From Novosphingobium sp. (GTDB taxonomy: Bacteria; Pseudomonadota; Alphaproteobacteria; Sphingomonadales; Sphingomonadaceae), in the NCBI GenBank assembly GCA_020853995.1, contig JADYXV010000193.1, positions 1 to 26,278 on the forward strand: 26,278 bases of DNA, in the 5' to 3' direction. Every line of letters starts with the position of its first letter. The stretch's first letter is position 1. Made by a program: the position numbers and the translations under genes. A model generated the notes under the pieces. The model worked only from the letters and a program-made list of their open reading frames with translations. It made no database searches and was not told the DNA's origin. Below, in pieces: positions 14,860-22,711 of the stretch.

Positions 14860-16553
14860 GCAGTGCGCCGAAGATTGCCCCGTGGAGCACCTATGGGCGG
14901 CTGTGGCCATGGCTGAAACCCTATGCGCCGCGCCTTGCGCTGGTGCTGCTCGCCAGCCTTGTCGCCACCGCACTGAACCTTGCGCAGCCGCTTATATCCA
15001 AGCTGATGATCGATGAAGCTCTGATCAAGCGCGATTGGGACATGCTGGTCAAGATCGCTGCGCTGATGGTGGGGGCAACCGTTGGCGGATTTGCGGTCAA
15101 CGCATTGGTTTCATACCGCTATGTCGCCATTTCCGCAGCGAGGCTGTTTGACATGCGGGTGGCACTGCTGCGGCATTTGCAAACCCTGTCCCCCCGTTTT
15201 TACGGATCGTTCCGGCTGGGCGATCTGATGTCGCGACTGAACAGCGATGTGTCCGATGTGCAGCGCGTGGTGGGCGATACGCTGCTTTCGGTGGTCAGCA
15301 ATGTCCTGTTCTTTGCAGGCAGTGTGGCGATGATGCTGTGGCTGGACTGGAAGCTGTTTCTGGTGGGGACAGTGCTAGTGCCGCTGGCGGTAGCAAGCTT
15401 CCTGCATTTCCAGCGCCGTATGACCGATCTTTCGCGCCAGATGCGCGAAAGCGGCGCGGATATCGGCAGCCTGCTGGTCGATACGATCATGGGCATGCGC
15501 ACGGTCAACACTCTGGGCGCCGAGGATCACGAGGCCGCGCGGTTTCGCACTGCCAACGGCGGTTTCATCGCCACGATGCTGAAAATGCAGACCGTTTCGT
15601 TCATGACCGGCGCGCTGCCAGGAACGATTGTAACCGCTTCGAGCGCGGCGGTAATGATCTATGGCGGCAAGCAGATCATCGATGGCACGATGACAATTGG
15701 CGCGCTGGTGGCCTTCATCACCTATCACGGGCGGCTGCTGGGACCGGTTCAGGCGCTGATGGGCCTCACTGCGGGGCTGGCGACGGCGCGGGTGGCCTTG
15801 GCGCGGATTTTCGAACTGTTCGATACCGCACCCGAAGTGACAGAAGCGGCATCGCCCAAAGCCTTGGCAGGGGTGAAAAGCGAAATCCGTTTCGAGGCCG
15901 TTTCGATGGATCACGGGCGTGAAGCCGTGCTGCGGGATGTGAGCCTGACCATTCCGGCAGGCGCGATGACCGCCATCCTTGGAGCATCGGGCGCAGGCAA
16001 ATCCACGCTGGCCGATCTGCTGGTGCGGTTCCACGATCCGGTTACGGGCCGCGTGACGATTGATGGCATCGACATGCGCGAGCTATCTTTGGCGCATTTG
16101 CGCGCGCGGGTGCTGCTGGTCGATCAGGCGCCATTCCTGTTCAACGCCACGATTGCGCAGAACATCGCCTTTGCGCGCGAAACGGCATCGCGCACAGAAA
16201 TTGAGGCAGCGGCCAGCGCTGCGGGGCTGGATCCGCTGATTGCGCGCCTACCTGAAGGCTTGGATACGCGCACCGGCGAACGCGGCTTTGCGCTGTCAGC
16301 GGGTGAACGACACCGTATCGCCATTGCCCGCGCGCTGCTGCGCCAACCCGATGTGCTGATCCTCGATGAACCGACAGCGGCTCTGGACGAGGCGACAGAG
16401 ATGGTGGTGGCGCAAGGGCTACGCCGCGCTTTGCCCGACGCCACATTGATCGTGATAACGCACAAACCGGCGCTGGCAGAAATGGCCGATCACGTCATCC
16501 GGCTGGATCACGGCAACGCCAGCATTGCACCGCAGGTGACCACGCATGGCTAA
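14856..16553 (+). CDS. qhpF: ABC exporter of the QHNDH operon (TMD-NBD half transporter)
   Basis: Half-size ABC exporter of 565 residues, expected to act as a homodimer in the inner membrane and to move the matured QhpC to the periplasm. Residues about 20-330 form a six-helix exporter domain (type IV, like MsbA). The nucleotide-binding domain has Walker A GASGAGKST (376-384), signature LSAGE (480-484), Walker B ILDEP (D504, E505) and the switch histidine H536. The signature is LSAGE instead of LSGGQ, keeping the Ser and the second Gly. The GTG start overlaps the qhpG stop. There is no N-terminal C39 peptidase domain, which fits a separate protease gene (qhpE) directly downstream. Confidence 0.92.
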   Translation: MSSAPKIAPWSTYGRLWPWLKPYAPRLALVLLASLVATALNLAQPLISKLMIDEALIKRDWDMLVKIAALMVGATVGGFAVNALVSYRYVAISAARLFDMRVALLRHLQTLSPRFYGSFRLGDLMSRLNSDVSDVQRVVGDTLLSVVSNVLFFAGSVAMMLWLDWKLFLVGTVLVPLAVASFLHFQRRMTDLSRQMRESGADIGSLLVDTIMGMRTVNTLGAEDHEAARFRTANGGFIATMLKMQTVSFMTGALPGTIVTASSAAVMIYGGKQIIDGTMTIGALVAFITYHGRLLGPVQALMGLTAGLATARVALARIFELFDTAPEVTEAASPKALAGVKSEIRFEAVSMDHGREAVLRDVSLTIPAGAMTAILGASGAGKSTLADLLVRFHDPVTGRVTIDGIDMRELSLAHLRARVLLVDQAPFLFNATIAQNIAFARETASRTEIEAAASAAGLDPLIARLPEGLDTRTGERGFALSAGERHRIAIARALLRQPDVLILDEPTAALDEATEMVVAQGLRRALPDATLIVITHKPALAEMADHVIRLDHGNASIAPQVTTHG

Positions 16554-17259
16554 CCGCTTGCGCATCGCGGTGATCGATAGCGGGGTGCATCCCACCCATC
16601 CGCATATTGCGGCGGACCGTCTGCTTCCCGGCCTGTCGTTGCTGGCCGATGGCACTGTGCTGCATGGAGAGGACGAGGCGCTTGACCGGTTAGGCCATGG
16701 CACGGCGGTGACGGCAGCCATACAGGAGCAAGCGCCGGATGCCTTGATCCTGCCAATCCGGGTGTTCCGCGAAGGTTTGCGCGCCAGTGCACGGGCGCTG
16801 GCAGGCGCAATCCGTTGCGCGATTGAAGCGCGGGTGGACCTCATCAACCTCAGCCTTGGTACGCCCAATGCAGCGCATGCCGATGTGTTTGCGGCGCTGG
16901 CCGATGAGGCAGTTGCGACAGGCGCATTGATCGTGGCCGCGCGCGAGGCAGACGGTGCGCCTTGCTGGCCGGGGTGTTTGCCGCAAGTGCTGGGCGTCGG
17001 GCTCGATTGGGATGTGCCGCGCGGGGGTCCCGGGCTTGGCACGGACGGCGTGGTCTATGCCTCGGGCTATCCCCGTCCGATCCCCGGCGTGCCGCAACAG
17101 CGCAACTTGTACGGCATCAGCTTTGCCGTGGCGCAAGTGACCGGTTGGGTGGCGGCGAACTGTGGGGACCGCCCAATCGTGCGCGCCGATGTACTGGCCC
17201 GGTTTGCGCCGATTGACGTACACGCGAGTGAGAAGGTGCAGCCTAGACAGGACGCATGA
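16546..17259 (+). CDS. qhpE: Subtilisin-like leader protease of QhpC
   Basis: Compact subtilase of 237 residues without signal peptide or propeptide, so cytoplasmic; the known Paracoccus counterpart removes the leader of QhpC. The catalytic triad can be placed: Asp11 in AVIDSGV, His51 in GHGTAV and Ser192 in GISFAVAQ. The loop that usually carries the oxyanion-hole Asn (AAGN) reads VAAREADG here (residues 130-137), so that Asn is missing at its normal place. The segment CWPGCLPQVLGVG after it fits the family. The ATG start overlaps the qhpF end by eight bases. At 237 residues it is shorter than secreted subtilisins, which fits a dedicated maturation protease. Confidence 0.9.
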   Translation: MANRLRIAVIDSGVHPTHPHIAADRLLPGLSLLADGTVLHGEDEALDRLGHGTAVTAAIQEQAPDALILPIRVFREGLRASARALAGAIRCAIEARVDLINLSLGTPNAAHADVFAALADEAVATGALIVAAREADGAPCWPGCLPQVLGVGLDWDVPRGGPGLGTDGVVYASGYPRPIPGVPQQRNLYGISFAVAQVTGWVAANCGDRPIVRADVLARFAPIDVHASEKVQPRQDA

Positions 17260-19298
17260 TCCAGACGACCCGTCCGCCCGTCCGCCGCCCTGCGCCACCT
17301 TCGGCTGCACTGGCCGAGGCGGAGGCATTTCTGGAAGGGCAACCGCATCTGGCGCTGGCCAAGGCCGAGGCTATGCTAGCCAAAGCGCCCGGATATCCGC
17401 CCGCAGAGTTCATCATGGCGCGTGCCTTGCGCCGGATTGGCAAGGCCAAGCAGGCACTGGCGCGGCTGGATTCATTGGCGCGGGCCAATCCGCGGGTGCC
17501 CGCCGTGTTGTGGGAACTGGGCGATCTCAGCGCCGAATTGGGCGATAATGTGCGCGCGGTGGCAGCGTTGCAGGCGCTGACGCAAGTGCAGCCGGGCATT
17601 CCGGCAGGCTGGTTCCTGCTGGCACGGTGTTTGCGCAAACTGGGCCATGCGGGCGATGCATGGCGGGCGGAATTGTCAGCCATCTACGCATCGTCACACG
17701 ATAGTGAGTTGCAAAAGGCCGCCTTGGCGGTGAACGACGGGCAACTGGACGAGGCTGACGCGTTGCTGAAAGCGCGGCTGGTGCGCCTGCCCGATGATCC
17801 GCCCGCGTGCCGCATGGTGGGTGAAATCGCATGGCGGCGCGGGGATATGACGGCGGCGCTGGAATGGGTGGAGCGCGCGGTTCTGGCGGCTCCCGGCTTT
17901 GATCTGGCGCGCGATTTCCTGATCCGGTTATTGATGCAGACCAACCGCCTGCCCGATGCCCTGGCCCATGCCGAAGTGCTGATCGGATCGCCCGTGGAAG
18001 CGCCGGGGCACAAGCTGATTCTGGCATCGGTGCTGGTGAAGCTGGGCCATCAGGACCGTGCGCGCGGAATTTACGAAGTGCTTTTGGCTGCGCAGCCCGA
18101 ACAGCCGCAAGTGTGGCAGAACCTTGGCCACGTCCTTAAAACGCTGGGCGCACAGAACGAGGCAGTGAACGCTTACCGGCAGGCTGTGCACTATCAACCG
18201 ACGATGGGCGAGGCGTGGTGGAGCCTTGCCAATCTGAAGACGGTGAAGCTGGACGCAGGTGACATTGCCACGATGCAAGCTGCACTGGCATCGCTAGATG
18301 GCGAGGCGGAGGAGCGCAAGGAGGATGTGTTCCACCTGCACTTCTCTTTGGGCAAGGCGTTCGAGGATGCACGGGATTATCCGGCATCGTTCCGCCATTA
18401 TGACGCGGGCAATGCCCTGCGCCGCACGATGGTGTTGCACGATCCCGATGGCTTCAGCGCCGAAGTGCGTGCGACGGCCGAGACATTTACAGCGGCATTC
18501 ATTGCTCAAATGGGAGTTGGTGGTTGCGCTGCCCCCGATCCGATCTTCGTGGTGGGTCTGCCACGTTCGGGATCGACGCTGGTGGAACAGATTCTGGCAA
18601 GCCACAGCCAGATCGAAGGCACGATGGAACTGCCCGAGATGATGATGATGGCCGCCCGCCTGCAATCGCGCGTGGATGAAGGCGAATTTGCCGATTTCGC
18701 CACGATGATCGCCTCCCTGTCACCCGATGACCGCACGCGATTGGGCGAGGAATATATCGAGCGGACGCGGGTACATCGGCAGACCGACAGGCCGCTATTC
18801 ATCGACAAGATGCCCAACAATTGGCAGCATGTCGGGCTGATCAAGCTGATCCTGCCCAATGCAAAGATCATCGATGCGCGGCGGCATCCGCTGTCTTGCT
18901 GTATTTCAGGCTGGAAGCAGCACTTTGCGCGCGGGCAGACATTTACCTACGATCTGCGCGAGATTGGCCGCTATTACCGCGATTATGTGGGGTTGATGGC
19001 AGCGTTTGACAGCCATGCCCCCGGCGCGGTGCACCGCGTGATTTATGAAGACATGGTCGCCGATACCGAAGGGCAAGTGCGCCGCGTGCTGGACTATCTT
19101 GGCCTCCCGTTCGAGCAAGGATGCCTTGAGTTTTACAACAACGAACGCGCCGTTCGCACTGCCAGTTCCGAACAGGTGCGCAAACCCATCTTCCGCGACG
19201 GGCTTGAGCCTTGGCGGCATTACGAACCGTGGCTTGGGCCATTGGTCGAAGCGCTGGGGCCAGTTCTGACAGCCTATCCGGATGCACCACCAACCTGA
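17256..19298 (+). CDS. TPR-repeat sulfotransferase, coupled to the qhp operon
   Basis: Two-part protein of 680 residues. Residues about 20-340 are TPR-like helical repeats (for example PQVWQNLGHVLKTLGAQNEAVNAYRQAVHYQP), and residues about 425-670 form a sulfotransferase domain. The PAPS-binding 5'-phosphosulfate loop is VGLPRSGSTLVEQIL (P436 to T441 at its core) and the 3'-phosphate region is IIDARRHPLSCCISGW (R543, S547). TPR-sulfotransferases are common in sphingomonads, usually with unknown substrates. Here the ATG overlaps the qhpE stop (ATGA) and AGGA precedes it, so it reads as the eighth gene of the QHNDH operon. It has no signal peptide. Whether it acts on a QHNDH subunit, a substrate amine or something unrelated is unknown. 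Confidence 0.88.
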   Translation: MIQTTRPPVRRPAPPSAALAEAEAFLEGQPHLALAKAEAMLAKAPGYPPAEFIMARALRRIGKAKQALARLDSLARANPRVPAVLWELGDLSAELGDNVRAVAALQALTQVQPGIPAGWFLLARCLRKLGHAGDAWRAELSAIYASSHDSELQKAALAVNDGQLDEADALLKARLVRLPDDPPACRMVGEIAWRRGDMTAALEWVERAVLAAPGFDLARDFLIRLLMQTNRLPDALAHAEVLIGSPVEAPGHKLILASVLVKLGHQDRARGIYEVLLAAQPEQPQVWQNLGHVLKTLGAQNEAVNAYRQAVHYQPTMGEAWWSLANLKTVKLDAGDIATMQAALASLDGEAEERKEDVFHLHFSLGKAFEDARDYPASFRHYDAGNALRRTMVLHDPDGFSAEVRATAETFTAAFIAQMGVGGCAAPDPIFVVGLPRSGSTLVEQILASHSQIEGTMELPEMMMMAARLQSRVDEGEFADFATMIASLSPDDRTRLGEEYIERTRVHRQTDRPLFIDKMPNNWQHVGLIKLILPNAKIIDARRHPLSCCISGWKQHFARGQTFTYDLREIGRYYRDYVGLMAAFDSHAPGAVHRVIYEDMVADTEGQVRRVLDYLGLPFEQGCLEFYNNERAVRTASSEQVRKPIFRDGLEPWRHYEPWLGPLVEALGPVLTAYPDAPPT

Positions 19299-19333
19299 CA
19301 TTGGCAGAAAGCCCGTATCAGCAATACATGGAA

Positions 19334-19369
19334 AATCCGGTGCGACTTATGAGAAGCCGCACCGGGATT
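19334..19369. terminator. Bidirectional terminator between qhp operon and rhlE-like gene
   Basis: AATCCGGTGCG (19334-19344) pairs with CGCACCGGGATT (19358-19369), a strong stem with one bulged base and a 13-base loop. On the minus strand it is followed by TTTT and on the plus strand by a short T stretch. It lies between the two convergent genes, so it can end the eight-gene operon and the helicase gene alike. Confidence 0.65.
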
Positions 19370-19371
19370 TA

Positions 19372-20868
19372 TCAGCTTGCGCGACGCACCTTGTTGCGGT
19401 GTGCACCAACGCCTGGAGCGCCGCCGCCACGAGGGCGGAAAGTGCGGGGCTTGTCGCCACCTTCGCCCAAAGGATTGCGCACAGGACCACGATCATTGCC
19501 GCGCTCACCATCACGCTGTTCCTGACGCGGGCTGACATCGCGCGGGCGACCGTCGCGGCCTTGCGCGCGGCCACCGTGGCTTTGACCACCACCGCCGCCG
19601 CCACGTGACTGACCGTTGCCGCCACGGCCACCGTTGCCGCGCTGGGCGCGGGCATCGTGGCGGGCGTCACGCTCTTCTTCGGCAGGCTTGCGGCTTGGCG
19701 CGGGAAGCTTTGCAGCTTCGGCCATGAAGTTTTCAGGCAGCGGCATCGTGTCCACCTTCAGGCGGGTCAGACGTTCGATATCCTTGAGGTACGGCTTTTC
19801 ATCGGGCGCGCAGAAGCTCATCGCGATGCCATCAGCGCCGGCGCGCGCGGTGCGCCCAATGCGGTGGACGTATTGTTCAGGCACGTTGGGCAGTTCATAG
19901 TTGAACACGTGGGAAACGCCCGAAACGTCGATGCCGCGCGCTGCGATATCCGTGGCGATCAGAACCGGGCACGAACCCTGACGGAACGCGTCAAGCGCGG
20001 CGGTGCGCTGGGCCTGGCTCTTGTTGCCGTGAATGGCGCGTGCTTCGATTCCGGCAGACGTAAGGTGGCGGACAACGCGGTCAGCACCGTGCTTGGTGCG
20101 GGTAAACACCAGCGCGCGGTCCATTTCCTTGGTTTCCAGCAGGTTGCGAATGCGCAGCGTCAGCAGCGCCTGCTTTTCGGCCTGATTGACGAAGGTCACG
20201 TACTGTTCAACGCGTTCCGCCGTGGTCGAGTTGGGAGCAACTTCGACGCGCACCGGATTGACGATGAACTGCTTGCCCAGATCCTCGATCGCCTTTGGCA
20301 TCGTGGCCGAGAAGAACAGGCTCTGGCGCGTCTTTGGCAGCAGGTTTGCCACACGCTTCAGCGCATGGATAAAGCCCAGATCCATCATCTGGTCGGCTTC
20401 ATCCAGCACGAAGATTTCGGTGCGGCCAAGCGTCAGCGCGCGGTTGTCGATCAGATCGAGCAAGCGGCCGGGCGTTGCGACGAGGATATCGATGCCGGGC
20501 ACCAGACGGCGGGCCTGCTTGCTGATGGGCACACCGCCGAATACGCAAGCGACCGAAATCTTGAGGTACTTGGCGTAACCTTCGATGTTGTCGGCAATCT
20601 GGGCGGCCAGTTCGCGCGTGGGCGAAAGGATCAGCATCCGGCACGAAGCAGGCTTGCGCTCAATCGGATTGGCGGCAAGGCGGTGCAGCGATGGCAGCGC
20701 GAATGCGGCGGTTTTGCCGGTGCCGGTCTGCGCAATGCCGAGCAGATCACGACCTTCGAGCAGGGCGGGAATGGCCTGACGCTGGATCGGCGTAGGATCG
20801 TTGTAACCCTTGGCTTCAAGGGCGCGGAGAATGGGTTCGGCAAGGCCGAGTTCTGCGAAAAATGACAT
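19372..20868 (-). CDS. DEAD-box RNA helicase, RhlE-like
   Basis: ATP-dependent RNA helicase of 498 residues, RhlE subgroup, acting in RNA remodelling such as ribosome assembly or mRNA decay, often at low temperature. It opens with the Q-motif region (YNDPTPIQRQAIP), then motif I AQTGTGKT (residues 46-53), PTRELA, the VLDEADQMMDLGF motif II, SATMP motif III, and in the second RecA domain ARGIDVSGV and HRIGRTAR. After residue about 395 there is a Gly/Arg-rich basic tail (RGGGGGGQSHGGRAQ), which binds RNA without specificity. A hairpin stands in its leader 17 bases before the ATG. The antisense frame here is open for about 400 codons but is a shadow. Confidence 0.93.
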   Translation of the reverse strand: MSFFAELGLAEPILRALEAKGYNDPTPIQRQAIPALLEGRDLLGIAQTGTGKTAAFALPSLHRLAANPIERKPASCRMLILSPTRELAAQIADNIEGYAKYLKISVACVFGGVPISKQARRLVPGIDILVATPGRLLDLIDNRALTLGRTEIFVLDEADQMMDLGFIHALKRVANLLPKTRQSLFFSATMPKAIEDLGKQFIVNPVRVEVAPNSTTAERVEQYVTFVNQAEKQALLTLRIRNLLETKEMDRALVFTRTKHGADRVVRHLTSAGIEARAIHGNKSQAQRTAALDAFRQGSCPVLIATDIAARGIDVSGVSHVFNYELPNVPEQYVHRIGRTARAGADGIAMSFCAPDEKPYLKDIERLTRLKVDTMPLPENFMAEAAKLPAPSRKPAEEERDARHDARAQRGNGGRGGNGQSRGGGGGGQSHGGRAQGRDGRPRDVSPRQEQRDGERGNDRGPVRNPLGEGGDKPRTFRPRGGGAPGVGAHRNKVRRAS

Positions 20869-21197
20869 GGAAATGCTTTCATAGGCACGTCAGCCAAAAG
20901 GCGGACGTGCGGGTTTGGTTCGCTGTGCGCACCAACCTGAATAGGAGACGCGCGGGGTCGATCATGCGACCCGTGCGTGAAAGGGGAAGCGGGCGGGGCA
21001 AAAACCATTCATCCGGGGCGGATTTCAGCCATTTCAGCGAAATCTCACGCCAGCACCCGGATTGCAGCGGAGGTCCGCCGCCGGTCTTGCTGAAGCGCCC
21101 CTACGCGCAGACCTGCGATAAAGCAAGGATTTTCCGGCAAGAAGGGCATTGCCAGCCTTGACACACATCGCCAACGTGCGCGGCAAAGGAGTGCGGC
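20869..21197. promoter_or_regulatory. Divergent leader region with a helicase 5' hairpin
   Basis: 329 bases without a gene between the helicase and the M20 peptidase. A perfect seven-base inverted repeat, GCACGTC (20885-20891) and GACGTGC (20904-20910), extends inward through GCC/GGC to an AAAA (TTTT in the helicase mRNA) loop and ends 17 bases before the helicase start codon. Farther right are a weaker repeat GATTTC (21021-21026)/GAAATC (21039-21044) and a small GCGGA/TCCGC hairpin (21067-21078). AAGGAG near 21185-21190 serves the peptidase. No convincing promoter could be fixed by eye. Confidence 0.45.
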
Positions 21198-22529
21198 ATG
21201 CGCGTGATGTTCGGAATTCTGGCGGGTCTGGCGGCGGTAACCGGTTCTGCGCAGGCAGCGTCTTCGCCGTTAGGGCCTTCACCGTCCGAGGCAAGGATGA
21301 TCGCCACGGTCGATGAAGAACAGGCGCGGACGCTCAAGTTTCTGGAAACGATGGTCAATCAGAATTCAGGCAGCCGCAATCAGGATGGCGTGCGCAAAGT
21401 GCGCGATATTGTGATCCCCGAATTCACGGCGCTGGGTTTTTCTTCGCGCTGGATTGCGATGGAGCAGACCGAACGTGCCGGACATCTGGTACTGACCCAC
21501 AAGGGCCGTAAAGGCGCCAAAAAGATGCTCTTGATCGGGCATCTGGATACAGTGTTCGAACCTGATTCGCCGTTCCAGCGCTATGTCCTTCAGGGCGACA
21601 AAGCCATTGGCCCCGGTGTGGGCGATGACAAAGGTGGCATTGCCGTAATCGTGTCGGCCCTGCGCGCGATGCAGGCAGCAGGCACCCTGAAGGATGCCAA
21701 CATCGAGGTTTTCCTGACCGGGGACGAGGAAGAAGCCGGTCATCCGGTTGAGGTGGCGCGCGCCGATCTGGTCGCCTCTGCCAAAGCGGCGCACGTCGCG
21801 CTTGATTTCGAAGGTCTCAGCCGCGTTGACGGCAAGGACATGGGTTCCATCGCGCGGCGATCATCGCAAAGCTGGACGCTGACGATTGATGCGAAATCCG
21901 GCCATTCCAGCGGGGTGTGGAGCGCGAACGCAGGCGATGGCGCGATTTATGCCGCCGCGCGCATTGTCACCGCACTGCGTGATGAATTGCCCGAACCCTA
22001 TCTCACGCTCAATGTCGGCCTGATCGCGGGCGGAGCAGAAGCGGGCGTTGCAGCCGACAATGCCCACGTATCAGCGCAAGGCAAGACCAACATTATCGCC
22101 GGAAAAGCGGTGGCGCGCGGCGATCTGCGCACGCTCAGCCCCGAACAGAACACGGCGGCAATGCGCAAGATGGAGGCCATCGTCGCGCGCAAGTTCCCCG
22201 GCGTCACATCCGCGCGAATTGAATTCAGCGAAGGTTATCCGCCGATGGCCCCGACCGATGGCAACAAGGCGCTGCTGGCGCGGCTTAACGCAGTCAATAG
22301 CACGCTGGGGCTTGAACAGATGCAGCCGCTTGACCCGATGAAGCGCGGTGCAGGCGATATCAGCTTCGTCGCCGCTTACATCGATGGCTTGGTGGGCCTT
22401 GGTCCCTATTCGACCGGTGACCATGCGCCCGGAGAGACAGTTGACGTGCCCAGCCTTTGGACGCAGGCAAAACGCGCGGCCTTGTTGATGAGCCGTCTTG
22501 CCACCGAAAAGGCCCCCGCCGCAAAGTGA
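21198..22529 (+). CDS. Secreted M20 family metallopeptidase (carboxypeptidase G2-like)
   Basis: Zinc peptidase of 443 residues with a Sec signal (MRVMFGILAGLAAVTGSAQA), thus periplasmic or secreted. It contains the M20 metal-site motifs: GHLDTVF (H115, D117), GPGVGDDKGG (D143-D144) and GDEEEAG (residues 175-181), followed by the dimerisation-domain segment beginning near SQSWTLTIDAKSGHSSGV, and GLGPYSTGDHAPGE near the C-terminus with the last metal-ligand histidine. The closest well-known type is glutamate carboxypeptidase CPG2, so the likely substrates are dipeptides or N-acyl amino acids. ATG 21198 follows AAGGAG by seven bases. Its TGA overlaps the start of the DUF1289 gene. Confidence 0.92.
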   Translation: MRVMFGILAGLAAVTGSAQAASSPLGPSPSEARMIATVDEEQARTLKFLETMVNQNSGSRNQDGVRKVRDIVIPEFTALGFSSRWIAMEQTERAGHLVLTHKGRKGAKKMLLIGHLDTVFEPDSPFQRYVLQGDKAIGPGVGDDKGGIAVIVSALRAMQAAGTLKDANIEVFLTGDEEEAGHPVEVARADLVASAKAAHVALDFEGLSRVDGKDMGSIARRSSQSWTLTIDAKSGHSSGVWSANAGDGAIYAAARIVTALRDELPEPYLTLNVGLIAGGAEAGVAADNAHVSAQGKTNIIAGKAVARGDLRTLSPEQNTAAMRKMEAIVARKFPGVTSARIEFSEGYPPMAPTDGNKALLARLNAVNSTLGLEQMQPLDPMKRGAGDISFVAAYIDGLVGLGPYSTGDHAPGETVDVPSLWTQAKRAALLMSRLATEKAPAAK

Positions 22530-22711
22530 TCGCCGACCCGCCAAGCCCCTGTAACAAAGTCTGCACGATCCATCCGGTCACGAAGATATGCCGGGGTTGC
22601 GCGCGCACGCTTGGCGAAATCGCGGCTTGGGGCGGGGCAAGCACGGTTGAAAAGCGGGCAATCCTTGCGCAAATCGCGCAGCGTCAAAGCGCCAGCAGCA
22701 CGTCCACATAA
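22526..22711 (+). CDS. DUF1289 family small cysteine-rich protein
   Basis: Small protein of 61 residues starting at GTG 22526, which overlaps the M20 peptidase stop in GTGA. It carries the DUF1289 pattern: C9-x3-C13, then C22-x2-C25 (KICRGCART) followed by LGEIAAW. Four cysteines suggest a bound metal ion; function is not known for the family. Its last 28 bases run into the end of the convergent alginate-export-like gene, so the two stop codons are crossed. Co-translation with the peptidase is likely from the overlap, but a shared function is not implied, since DUF1289 genes have varied neighbours. Confidence 0.85.
   Translation: MIADPPSPCNKVCTIHPVTKICRGCARTLGEIAAWGGASTVEKRAILAQIAQRQSASSTST

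Noticed and set aside
10905..17259. RiPP (ribosomal peptide natural product) cluster: radical SAM enzyme, short Cys-rich precursor, protease, ABC exporter, flavoprotein
   Set aside because: The layout mimics a ranthipeptide cluster, but the diheme alpha and propeller beta subunits and the exact cross-link spacing show that the short peptide is the QHNDH gamma subunit.
19390..19690. Repetitive GCC/CCG-rich stretch as a DNA repeat array
   Set aside because: It encodes the Gly/Arg-rich tail of the helicase; the repetition follows from the amino-acid bias and there is no regular unit or spacer, so it is not a CRISPR or tandem repeat.
19657..20865. Open frame of 402 codons on the plus strand opposite the helicase
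   Set aside because: It is the shadow of the helicase gene in GC-rich DNA; its translation is biased in Arg, His, Gln and Ala and shows no recognisable domain.
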